Part shown: in pieces, positions 26,591 to 34,342 of the stretch
Numbering within the stretch: position 1 is the stretch's first letter
How the letters are laid out: each line of letters begins with the position of its first letter
NCBI RefSeq assembly: GCF_036346855.1
Contig: NZ_CP107841.1
Span: forward strand, 6,824,001 to 6,888,000
Direction of reading: 5' to 3'
Length of the DNA: 64,000 nucleotides
DNA from: Streptomyces europaeiscabiei
Lineage (GTDB): Bacteria; Actinomycetota; Actinomycetes; Streptomycetales; Streptomycetaceae
The notes under the pieces: generated by a model
What the model saw: the letters and a program-made list of their open reading frames with translations, nothing else
The model's database searches: none
What the model was told of the DNA's origin: nothing
Program-made: the position numbers and the translations under genes

Positions 26591-27648
26591 CGGCCCACCC
26601 GGGGGTCGAGCAGTGGATAGACCAGGTCGGCGAGTGTGTTCATCACGATCACCGCTGCGGCGAAGACGAAGAACAGCCCTTGGACGAGGGGGAGGTCGGG
26701 CACGCTCAGCGCCTGGTAGAAGAGCCCGCCGAGGCCCGGCCAGGAGAAGACGGTCTCGACGAGGATCACGCCGGCGACGGTCCGGCCGAGGTTGATGAAG
26801 ATCAGCGTCACCGTCGGCAGCATCGCGTTCGGCACGGCGTGCCGACGTCGTACCAGGTCGTCCCTCAGCCCCTTGGCCCGCGCGGTGGTCAGATAGTCGC
26901 CGCCCATCTCGTCGAGCAGTGCCGAGCGGGCGACCAGCAGCGTCTGGCCGTACTCGACCGCGACCAGCGTGATCACCGGCAGCACGAGATGGTGGGCCAC
27001 GTCGGTGACGTACGCGAAGCCCTCCTCGCCCCCCGACTCCATGCCACCGGTCGGGAAGAGCCCGGGGAGCGGGCCCGGGCCCACCGCGAAAACGATGATG
27101 AGCAGCAGGCCCAGCCAGAAGGACGGGATCGAGTAGAGGGCCAGCGCCAGACCGGTGTGCAGCCGGTCCCCGAGCCGCCCGTGCCGCCACGCCGCGCGGG
27201 TGCCCAGGAAGATGCCGAGCGAGGTGTACAGGACGAATGCGGTACCGGTGAGCAGCAGCGTGTTCGGCAGCGCCTCGGTGATCTTGTCGATGACCGGTGC
27301 CCGGAACTGGTACGACGTGCCGAGGTCACCGGTGAGCGCCTTGCCGCAGTAGTCCGTGAACTGTTCCCACAGCGGCAGGTCCAGGCCGAACTCTTCGCGG
27401 TACGCGGCCAGTTGCTCGGCCGACACCTGGCGGCCGCCCGTCATGAACTTGACGGGGTCGCCCGGGATCAGCCGGAAGAGGAAGAAGCTGGTGACGAGTA
27501 CGGCGAGCAGGGAGACGGCGGCGCCCCCCAGTTTCCCCGCGACATAACGCGGATACGTGCTTCCGGTCCGCGAGCCGTGGACGGGTGGTCCGGCGAGGGC
27601 GGGTCCACCGGGGGCGGCCGGGGTGGTGGATGCCGAGTCAGCGCTCAT
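26587..27648 (-). CDS. peptide ABC transporter permease, OppB type (second importer)
   Basis: 353 residues, with an N-terminal extension of about 45 residues rich in Pro/Ala/Gly before the first helix, then RLIPGDPVKFMTGG and five further membrane segments. The EAA loop is RAKGLRDDLVRRRHAVPNAM. The ending DLVYPLLDPRVG is typical. The gene starts seven bases after the binding-protein stop (ATG 27648), so co-transcription is near certain. Confidence 0.87.
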   Translation of the reverse strand: MSADSASTTPAAPGGPALAGPPVHGSRTGSTYPRYVAGKLGGAAVSLLAVLVTSFFLFRLIPGDPVKFMTGGRQVSAEQLAAYREEFGLDLPLWEQFTDYCGKALTGDLGTSYQFRAPVIDKITEALPNTLLLTGTAFVLYTSLGIFLGTRAAWRHGRLGDRLHTGLALALYSIPSFWLGLLLIIVFAVGPGPLPGLFPTGGMESGGEEGFAYVTDVAHHLVLPVITLVAVEYGQTLLVARSALLDEMGGDYLTTARAKGLRDDLVRRRHAVPNAMLPTVTLIFINLGRTVAGVILVETVFSWPGLGGLFYQALSVPDLPLVQGLFFVFAAAVIVMNTLADLVYPLLDPRVGR

Positions 27649-27655
27649 GATCCGG

Positions 27656-29497
27656 CTACTCGCGGTCCCCGGCAGTCGCACGTCGGCGCATTGCCAGGAA
27701 GATCCCGGCGCCCGCGACAAGCACGACTCCCGCGGCGACGCCGACGACCACGCCGGTCGAGCCGGAGTCGTCGGACTCGCCGGAGGCGTCCGCCGGGATC
27801 GCCGACCACCAGCTCCAGTAGCCGTCCTGTCCGTAGATGTTGCCCGCGTCCTCGGGCATCGTCGTGAGCGACTTGATCTGGTCGGTGCGGTAGGCCTCGA
27901 CGGCGTTCGGATACGCCATGACGTTCATGTACCCGGCGTCGTACAGCCGCGACTGCATCTGCTTGACGACGTCGGCCCGCTTCTCAGGGTCGTACTCGGC
28001 GAGTTGCTTCCCGTACAGGTCGTCGTACTTCTTGTCGCAGATGAAGTTGTCGGTCGCGCCCACGTCGTCGGGGGTGGCGGGCAGGGCTGCGCAGGTGTGG
28101 ATCGACAGGACGTAGTCCGGGTCGGGGTTGACGGACCAGCCGTCGAAGGCGAGGTCGTAGGTTCCCGCGAGCCAGGGGTCCGTCACGTTGTCGAGGCAGT
28201 TGAGCGTCACGCCTATGCCCAGCTCGCCCCACCACTCAGTGAGGTACTGGCCGACCGCCTTGTCGTTCGGGTCGGTGGAGTGGCACAGGACGCGGTAGTT
28301 GATCGGTTTGCCGTCCTCGCCCACCCGTTTGCCGTCGCTGTTCTTCTTGTAGCCCGCCTCGTCCAGGAGTCCGGCTGCCTTCGCCGGGTCGTAGGAGAGT
28401 TCCTGAGTCGCCGACGGTTTCCAGAAGTAGTCGGCGAATCGGGGCGGGATGTACCCCTGGCCCTCGACCGCGTTCCCCTGGAAGACTTTGTCGATGAGGG
28501 TCTCGCGGTCGACCGCTATGAACAGGGCGTGCCGCACTCTCTCGTCGAGCAGCGAGGGGTGGCCGTCGCCGAAGCGTTCGCCGTCCTTGGAACGAGCGCC
28601 AGGGTTGACTGCGAGAGCGTAGAAGCGGCGCCCCGGGGCGTTGTTGACCTCGATGTCCTTCTGGTTCTTGAGCGCCGCCGACTGAGCGGGCGTCAGACCG
28701 CTCACGAAAGACACCTCGCCCTTCTGCAGGGCGGCGACGGCCGCGTCACCGTCCTTGTAGTACTTGAAGAGCAGCTCGTCGAACTTCGGTGCGCCGCGCC
28801 AGAAGCTCTTGTTGGGTGCGAGCCGTACGTAGCTGTCGGCCTTGTAGCCGGTGAGGACGAACGGCCCGTTGCCGACGACGGGGAAGCTCGTGTCGTTGTT
28901 GTACTGGGAGAAGTCCTCGACCTTCTCCCAGACGTGCTTGGGCACGATCGGTACATCGAGAGCGGTCATCGTGGCTTGGGGCTTGTTCAGTTCGATGACG
29001 AGTTCGGTGGGGCTCGGGGCCGTCACCTTCTTGAAATTGGAGACATAGCTGCCGTTTGCCGTGGCGGCGCCCTGGTCGGTCATCATCTTGTTGAACGTCC
29101 ATGCCGCGTCCTCGGCGGTGACCTGTTCGCCGTCCGACCACCTGGAGTCGGAGCGGATCGTGTAGGTCCAGGTGAGCTTGTCGGCGGACGGCTTCCACCG
29201 GGTGGCGAGGCCCGGGATCGCGTGCGCGTCCTTGGGGTCGTAGTTGGTCAGGTACTCGTACATCAGTCGGTGGATGCTCGTGCTGACCAGGCGGGATGCC
29301 AAGAAGGGGCTCAGCGAGTCGACGCTCTGCGCGACCGCGACGGTGAGGATCTTCTTGCCCTCCGCAGCCGATGCCTGCTGAGGTGCGGGGGCGAGCGGGG
29401 AGAGGGCCAGTGCAGTGGCGGCGGTAGCGGCGACGACTCGGATTGCTCGGCCCTTCAGGCCTAAATTCTCCTTGCCGTACCGAGGGTGAGCATTCAT
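27656..29497 (-). CDS. peptide-binding protein with C-terminal membrane anchor (second importer)
   Basis: 613 residues. A signal peptide (VVAATAATALALSPLAPAP, cleavage near QQASAA) has no lipobox cysteine. The family 5 fold follows (SRWSDGEQVTAEDAAWTF). After a Ser/Asp/Gly linker the protein ends in a membrane segment of about 23 residues followed by RRRATAGDRE, so it is tethered by its C-terminus. ATG 29497 has a GAGG site. Codon 12 would be the rare leucine codon TTA (29462-29464), which makes translation depend on bldA; but AAGGAG lies just before the TTA and is well spaced for a CTG at 29458, which would give a more typical short signal peptide and exclude the TTA. Both starts are open. 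Confidence 0.85.
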   Translation of the reverse strand: MNAHPRYGKENLGLKGRAIRVVAATAATALALSPLAPAPQQASAAEGKKILTVAVAQSVDSLSPFLASRLVSTSIHRLMYEYLTNYDPKDAHAIPGLATRWKPSADKLTWTYTIRSDSRWSDGEQVTAEDAAWTFNKMMTDQGAATANGSYVSNFKKVTAPSPTELVIELNKPQATMTALDVPIVPKHVWEKVEDFSQYNNDTSFPVVGNGPFVLTGYKADSYVRLAPNKSFWRGAPKFDELLFKYYKDGDAAVAALQKGEVSFVSGLTPAQSAALKNQKDIEVNNAPGRRFYALAVNPGARSKDGERFGDGHPSLLDERVRHALFIAVDRETLIDKVFQGNAVEGQGYIPPRFADYFWKPSATQELSYDPAKAAGLLDEAGYKKNSDGKRVGEDGKPINYRVLCHSTDPNDKAVGQYLTEWWGELGIGVTLNCLDNVTDPWLAGTYDLAFDGWSVNPDPDYVLSIHTCAALPATPDDVGATDNFICDKKYDDLYGKQLAEYDPEKRADVVKQMQSRLYDAGYMNVMAYPNAVEAYRTDQIKSLTTMPEDAGNIYGQDGYWSWWSAIPADASGESDDSGSTGVVVGVAAGVVLVAGAGIFLAMRRRATAGDRE

Positions 29498-29851
29498 GGA
29501 ATGTGACCTCGCGTCATCACTCGTACAGGAGGGCCGGAGGGCTGCCCGAACGGATTCGGCCGCTGACGCAGATGGGGTGGGGAGGTTTCTGTGAGGGCGG
29601 TTGCCATGCGTCAACGGCTCCCTTCCCCCTAGTGGCCTGGGGAAACGCACGTTGACACGGGCTTGCCCTCGTCATTGGTTCAGACCGGCGGGTCGTTGCT
29701 GGTGGGGGAGTGACGACCCGTTGCGCGGTGACAGCCTGTGGGGGAGGGGCTGGGGCGATCCGCTCACCGGGTCGCTGTGTGCCGTTGATGATCTGCAGGG
29801 TTGGCGAGGCGGCGGTTCAACGGGCGATACCAGGCGGTTGCGTGTCTCCTG
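29498..29851. other. region upstream of the second importer
   Basis: About 350 bases with no gene I can support. It must contain the promoter of the minus-strand importer. No operator-like palindrome or known regulatory motif stands out. Confidence 0.5.
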
Positions 29852-30229
29852 TCAGTCCCGGACGAGACAGAAGGGGTGTCCTGCGGGATCCGCGAAGATG
29901 CGCCAACTCCGCTTGCCGTCACCCCCATCGAGCAGTGTGGCGCCCTGCTTGAGGACCTCTTCCTGGGCCTGGTCCAGGTCCTTGACGCCCAGGTCGAGGT
30001 GGAATTGCTGGGGCCGGGCGGGATCTGACCACCGCGGTGGCTGATGATCTTCCACCCGCTGGAAGGCCAGCACGAACCCGTTGTCGGCGTGGAGCGTTGC
30101 CCACCCGTCGTCGACCGACCACCGTGGGTCCGGCTGGTTCACCACGCCGCCGAGAAGCGACTGGTAGAACCGGGACAACTCAACGACATCGGCACAGTCC
30201 AACACCACGCACTGCAGCTTCGAGATCAC
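29852..30229 (-). CDS. VOC (glyoxalase/bleomycin-resistance fold) family protein
   Basis: 125 residues forming one pair of VOC modules: ISKLQCVVLDCADVVEL at the start, the repeated strand FHLDLGVKDLD and the end DPAGHPFCLV. Small VOC proteins of this type are metal enzymes or binding proteins of diverse function; the substrate cannot be told. GTG 30229 is chosen because the first beta strand begins there; GTG 30256 is the longer alternative and neither has a clear ribosome binding site. First gene of the accessory stretch beside the second importer. Confidence 0.72.
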   Translation of the reverse strand: MISKLQCVVLDCADVVELSRFYQSLLGGVVNQPDPRWSVDDGWATLHADNGFVLAFQRVEDHQPPRWSDPARPQQFHLDLGVKDLDQAQEEVLKQGATLLDGGDGKRSWRIFADPAGHPFCLVRD

Positions 30230-30256
30230 GACGGGCAGCGTAGAACAGCACCGCAC

Positions 30257-30700
30257 ACCGGGCTCTCACGATCCTGATCGCGATCTGCAGCCGGAGTACT
30301 GACTGAGAGCTCGTGCAGACAGGTGCGGTTGTGGCACCCGGCTGTCAGGCAGGCGCAGGCCTTGGTGATCATGGAATGAACAACCTGTGATCACCGGGGA
30401 GATGGCGCCTGTCCTGCCAGTCATGGCTGACCGAACCACTCCGGGAGTGAATTCTCGGAGCTGTTGCCCGAACGGCCAGTCTCTGACCCGACCCATCCGC
30501 TGGGCTGTCACCGCCCCCGCAGCAGCGTCCGGATCATCTTCAGGACGATGCTGCAGGGTCGTGTCCCGCGTCGTGGTGTACGCGATCAAGAGGTGCGCGT
30601 TCCGGTACGAGACCGCTGGCGATCTCCGCAGAGGCGGCAGTCCACGAGGCGCCCTGCTGAGGCGAGTTGAACACCCGGTCCGGCGGTGCCACCGTCCCCG
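30257..30700. other. gene-poor stretch before the transposase remnant
   Basis: No convincing gene. Open frames on both strands lack ribosome binding sites and family features. The plus-strand sequence from 30387 (ITGEMAPVLPVM) faintly resembles the opening of some transposases, which is too weak to call. Confidence 0.5.
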
Positions 30701-31326
30701 ACCTGCGGATTCCGGGACCTTGATCGGCTGCACCACCCGATGGGACGCCATCTGCTGCAGCTGCTTCGGTTCGGCTGCTCCCGCCAGGCGATCGCGACAC
30801 GACTTGCCCGGTCGGCACGATCCGCAGCCGTCGAGACGAGTGGATCCGGATCGGCGTCTTCGCCGAACTCCACCAGATCGCACTGGCCGCCTACGACCGC
30901 ATCGTTGGCCTCGTCCTCGTCCTCGACCGGATCGCTGTCGAGGGCTCGATCACCAAGGCCCCCGGCGGCGGTGAGGTCGCCGGACGCTCACCAGCCGGCT
31001 GCCGCAAACAGGGGCTGAAACGCGCGGGCATGACGGATGGATACGGCATCCCGCCGGCCCGTGTGTCGACGGGAGCCAACCGTCACGATTCCCTGCTGCT
31101 CGCGCCGACCCCGGACCGGCTGGCCGACCTCGGGCCGTTACCCGATGCCCATCACCCTCCACGCCTGGCAGAGCGCCTTCCACCGCCTCGCCCGCTGCCA
31201 CGGCGCCGACCACTGATCATCGACGCCTACTTCGACCTCGCCGACACCATCATCACCGTCCGCGCCTCATCCGCCGATCCTGGCCGGCCCACCGCCGGGC
31301 GTCCCATCCGAACCGCCGCTCCTGAC
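30701..31326 (+). pseudogene. decayed IS5-family transposase
   Basis: Pieces of a typical Streptomyces IS5-type transposase can be read in three frames: LLQLLRFGCS near 30755, then after a one-base loss TTCPVGTIRSRRDEW (30799-30843) running through AAYDRIVGL, ITKAPGGGEVAGRS and GMTDGYGIP to GANRHDS (31090). The HLDAGYD section with the second catalytic Asp is deleted; HAWQSAFHRLARCH follows in another frame, then IIDAYFDLADTIITVR, and a third shift leads to the family end LIRRSWPAHRR and a stop near 31326. The first catalytic Asp is replaced (AVEGSITK instead of VDG). No intact inverted ends were found. Not functional. Confidence 0.85.
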
Positions 31327-31346
31327 GATCGACGCCTGCTCGATCC

Positions 31347-31841
31347 CTACTGTGTCTCGTCCAGGTTCTCGGCGTAGTACTCGATCGCACGACGGTACCT
31401 CTGCACCTGCCGGTCCGTGCTGGTGGCTGCCGTTACGTTGAGCAATGTCCGCACGGCTTCGCGGGATTCACCGAGGTTGTACAACGCCATGGCCAGGAAG
31501 GTCTGCAGAGCCGCATCGTGGGGAAACTCCTCCAGGCCACGACGCAACGTTGCCAGCGACAGATCGTAGCGACCGAGCACCCTGTACGTGCTTCCGAGCC
31601 CTAGGAAAACCCCGTGCCGGTCATCGGACGACAGCCCTGAGCCGCTCAACGCCCGCTCATAGAACGGGACGGCCTCAGTCTCCAAGCCGAGGGCGTCGTG
31701 CGCCCAGGCAGCCTGATAGGCGATCGCAGCATCCTGGGGGTACCGCTCGGCCAAGCTCACCAGTTGCTCACGTGCCTGCTCGGTCCCTTCTTCCCGTAAG
31801 CGCACAGCCTGCGATAACGCCGCATCACGTTGCTCATTCAT
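31347..31841 (-). CDS. TPR-repeat protein, unknown function
   Basis: 164 residues made of tetratricopeptide-like helix pairs (AIAYQAAWAHDALG, GVFLGLGSTYRVLGRYDLS, ALQTFLAMALYNLGES). No signal peptide or membrane segment, so a cytosolic scaffold-type protein. The start is uncertain: ATG 31841 (MNEQRD) fits the usual family start, but ATG 31859 and 31877 are in frame and none has a clear ribosome binding site. Its stop is about 20 bases from the transposase remnant, which may have removed whatever was once downstream. Confidence 0.75.
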   Translation of the reverse strand: MNEQRDAALSQAVRLREEGTEQAREQLVSLAERYPQDAAIAYQAAWAHDALGLETEAVPFYERALSGSGLSSDDRHGVFLGLGSTYRVLGRYDLSLATLRRGLEEFPHDAALQTFLAMALYNLGESREAVRTLLNVTAATSTDRQVQRYRRAIEYYAENLDETQ

Positions 31842-31993
31842 GCCGACACACACTGCCATGACAGGGGTCGGGGACATAACGCACTCGGCGTAACCACCAG
31901 TCTGCGCAAGCGGACCCCTTGAAGAAGATCACCTGTCTGCGCAGCCTCTAATTCGTTTGTCACTCGGGTCGGTGCCGGAGATGCTTGCCGGCG

Positions 31994-32509
31994 ATGACGA
32001 AACGCACGGATACGCCTCCCGCCTGGGACGAGCGGACGCAGCTGGCCACCTTCCTCGACTACGCACGGGGCACCGCGCTCGCCAAGTGTGAGGGCGTGTC
32101 ACCACAGGACGCGCGGAAGGCGCCGTTGCCGGGATCGCCGCTCATGACTCTCTGTGGGCTGATCAGTCACTTGAGATGGGTCGAGTACTACTGGGTCCAG
32201 GTGGTGTTCCTCGGGGAGGACATGGCCGGTCCGCTCGCGGAGGCGACCGACGACGACCCCGACCCCGAGATGCGCATGGCTGTCGACGTTCCGCTGTCTC
32301 AACTCCTGGCCGAGTACGAGGAGCAGAGCGGCCGTCACCATGACCTGCTCGCCGAACATGACCTGAGCAGCAAGGCCCAGCGGCCCATCGGGGACGGCCG
32401 TCACGTCGACCTCCGCTGGGTGTTCCTTCACCTCATCGAGGAGACCTCTCGGCACAACGGGCACCTTGATGTCGTACGGGAACTCGTAGACGGGCGGACT
32501 GGCGTCTGA
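31994..32509 (+). CDS. DinB/DUF664 family protein
   Basis: 171 residues, a four-helix DinB-type fold of the actinobacterial DUF664 group: WDERTQLATFLDYARGTA at the start, LISHLRWVEYYW in helix 2 (candidate metal-ligand His) and HLIEETSRHNGHLDVVREL near the end with the paired His residues. Such proteins include mycothiol- or bacillithiol-dependent transferases; mycothiol is made in this organism (see mshB), but the activity is unproven. ATG 31994 used; TTG 31985 is in frame. Stands alone on the plus strand. Confidence 0.8.
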   Translation: MTKRTDTPPAWDERTQLATFLDYARGTALAKCEGVSPQDARKAPLPGSPLMTLCGLISHLRWVEYYWVQVVFLGEDMAGPLAEATDDDPDPEMRMAVDVPLSQLLAEYEEQSGRHHDLLAEHDLSSKAQRPIGDGRHVDLRWVFLHLIEETSRHNGHLDVVRELVDGRTGV

Positions 32510-33063
32510 CCGAACGGACAGCAGGCGATCGTATGCGCTCGGCAGTGACCGCGGGCAACCGACACGGTGACGAGGAAGCCCTACCCGGACGACCGCTACG
32601 AGCCGCGGTCGATTCGGCACAAAAACACCGCGCCCCGCAGCTTCTACGAGCTCTGGATCGCCCCGGCGTTGGCGAGCCGGTCAACCCGGTGCCGCGGGGA
32701 CGCGGCGCCGGGCGGCGTCCGCACGCTCACCACAGTTCGCTGGATCCGTACGGCAACGAGGGGCTGTCGCACTCCGATCCGAGGGTCTCGCGCCGCCGTC
32801 CCCGGCAAACGCCGGGGCGAGTGATGCATCGAACTGTCGCGGCCCCGCAATCCAACCCGGGGCTGGGCAGGCCTCGTACTGCCGATGCGTGACCTGAGGC
32901 ATACCGCCGTGCCGAGAATGCCGCGGAACAGGCGGTTGTCGCGACGCGCTCAGGAACAGCCCTCCCCGCGGCCCCGCGCACGCATCACGACCACCCCGCT
33001 CGACCACGGAACCGTTGAATCGCCTGTATGTCATGACTCACCGACTCACGATGGAGACACCAG
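32510..33063. other. gene-poor accessory stretch
   Basis: About 550 bases without a supported gene. A plus-strand frame at 32567-32824 begins TRKPYPDD, like the opening of many IS5 transposases, but the likeness ends after eight residues. The sequence looks like decayed DNA between accessory genes. Confidence 0.5.
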
Positions 33064-33447
33064 TTGAGCCTCGAACACCCCACCATCCACAGCCTCACCT
33101 TCGACTGCACCGGAGATCCGTACGACCTCGGCCTCTTCTGGAGCGAACTGCTGGGCCGTCCGCTGGCCGACGACGACAAGCCCGGTGACCCGGAGGCGTT
33201 GATCGAGGATCCGGCCGGCGGCCCGAGGCTGCTCTTCGTCCGAGTGCCCGAGGGCAAGTCGGCGAAGAACCGGCTCCACTTCGATCTGAAGCCGCACGGC
33301 CGCACCCGGGCGGAGGAGGTCGAGCGGGTGCTCGCGCTGGGCGGCCGGGTGATCGCGGACCACACCCGCCCCGACGGGGGCGGCTGGGTCCTCATGGCGG
33401 ACCCCGAGGGCAACGAATTCTGTGTGGAGCGAGGGGAGTTGGGCTGA
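33064..33447 (+). CDS. VOC (glyoxalase-like) family protein
   Basis: 127 residues with two VOC modules: IHSLTFDCTGDPYDLGLFW at the start, RLHFDLKP in the centre and a final MADPEGNEFCVE. This is the Streptomyces glyoxalase-like subtype; substrate unknown. TTG 33064 follows GGAG at seven bases, the best-supported start. It is not closely related to the VOC protein at 29852-30229. A 145-bp dispersed element begins about 145 bases after the stop. Confidence 0.82.
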   Translation: MSLEHPTIHSLTFDCTGDPYDLGLFWSELLGRPLADDDKPGDPEALIEDPAGGPRLLFVRVPEGKSAKNRLHFDLKPHGRTRAEEVERVLALGGRVIADHTRPDGGGWVLMADPEGNEFCVERGELG

Positions 33448-33592
33448 CCCGGGCTCCTGGTGGGCAGCCCGTCAGGATGAGCTGCTTCCCGCCGGGCGGT
33501 TGGGGCGGAAGGCGGTGTGGCCTCCACCGCCCGGGCGCCGAACGGCATGCTGTCGCCAAGGACGGACGAGGCCCCTGCGGGAGTATCGGCCC

Positions 33593-33737
33593 CCTGGGCC
33601 GTTTTCTGACGGCTCTTGAAACCGTTGGTGAGCGGTTACGGACGAGTCCGGTGAGGCGGTCAGCGCCTCACGAGTCACCGCGCGCGGCGCCGACCGGTCG
33701 GATGGTCTCCGACCAAGAGCCATCAGAAGCGCCCCGG
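33593..33737 (+). repeat. 145-bp dispersed element with terminal inverted repeats, copy 1
   Basis: Runs from CCTGGGCCGTTTTCTGACGG to AGAAGCGCCCCGG. Highly similar copies are at 54513-54657 (same strand) and 58730-58874 (opposite strand), all 145 bases. The ends form an imperfect inverted repeat of about 21 bases, and internal palindromes (for example around GTGAGGC/GCCTCAC) are kept between copies. No coding capacity. Confidence 0.9.
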
Positions 33738-33778
33738 TAGGGGCTGGAACGTGCACCTGGTCCTTCAGGAGGGCGCGC

Positions 33779-33983
33779 ATGGCTCAGCTCATGTGGCAGG
33801 CGTCCGACTGCTGCGAGGGCGGCGCCGATACCTGCATCGGCACACCCCCCACCGCCGGCCGCGCCCTCCTTCGCGACGGCGGAACCCCGGATCGTCATTG
33901 CCGCCACTTCCACGACGCAGCGCGCCCTTGGCGGAAGCGGAATCAGGGGCGTGCTGCGCCGGCCTGGCCTCAGCGCAGGCTGA
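33779..33983 (+). pseudogene. DUF397-like gene broken by a one-base frameshift
   Basis: ATG 33779 has a strong AGGAGGG site. The first 35 codons read like a DUF397 protein (MWQASDCCEGGADTCIG and ALLRDG). An extra G near 33884 shifts the frame; in the next frame the DUF397-like ending EPRIVIAATSTTQRAL continues to a stop at 33981-33983. Reading through the shift gives about 67 residues, the usual size. DUF397 proteins normally sit beside an XRE regulator, absent here. The match is from pattern memory and could be wrong; a sequencing error is also possible. Confidence 0.5.
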
Positions 33984-34254
33984 AGGATCGGGGCCCATGC
34001 CGCAACGGTGGCCGGCCTGGCCCGCGACCAGTGGGCGTCCCGCCCCACCGCATACGCACGCAACCCCGAGCCTCGGCTGACTCGGGGCAGGACTCCGCGC
34101 ACACGTGTGACCGAAACCTTCCAGAGCGGGGCAGGGCCTGGCCGGCGGGTGCGCAGGTGCGGCCGATCGTGACCGTGACGCCACGCAAGAGGCAATGAGT
34201 GCGTGCATCCGGAGGAGGCAGTCCCCCGGACGGGTCATACGGTGTGCCTTATAT

Positions 34255-34284
34255 CCATTAACGGTTGATATTGACCGTTAATGG
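34255..34284. promoter_or_regulatory. AT-rich 30-bp palindrome, probable operator of the third importer
   Basis: Two perfect 11-base arms, CCATTAACGGT and ACCGTTAATGG, flank an eight-base spacer TGATATTG. The site lies 58 bases upstream of the importer's first ATG (34343) and is far more AT-rich than anything nearby. Arm length and spacing suit a dimeric repressor. The regulator is not encoded next to it. Confidence 0.82.
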
Positions 34285-34342
34285 AACAGCGCGCCCGCGC
34301 TGGAGTACTGCGCACACTCGCGCACGGACGAGGAGGCACTCC

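Noticed and set aside
32567..32824. 85-codon ORF starting TRKPYPDD, possible transposase start
   Set aside because: Similarity to IS5 openings stops after eight residues; no ribosome binding site or later motifs.
34003..34198. Possible gene between the DUF397 remnant and the operator
   Set aside because: Frames on both strands are short and without ribosome binding sites or motifs.
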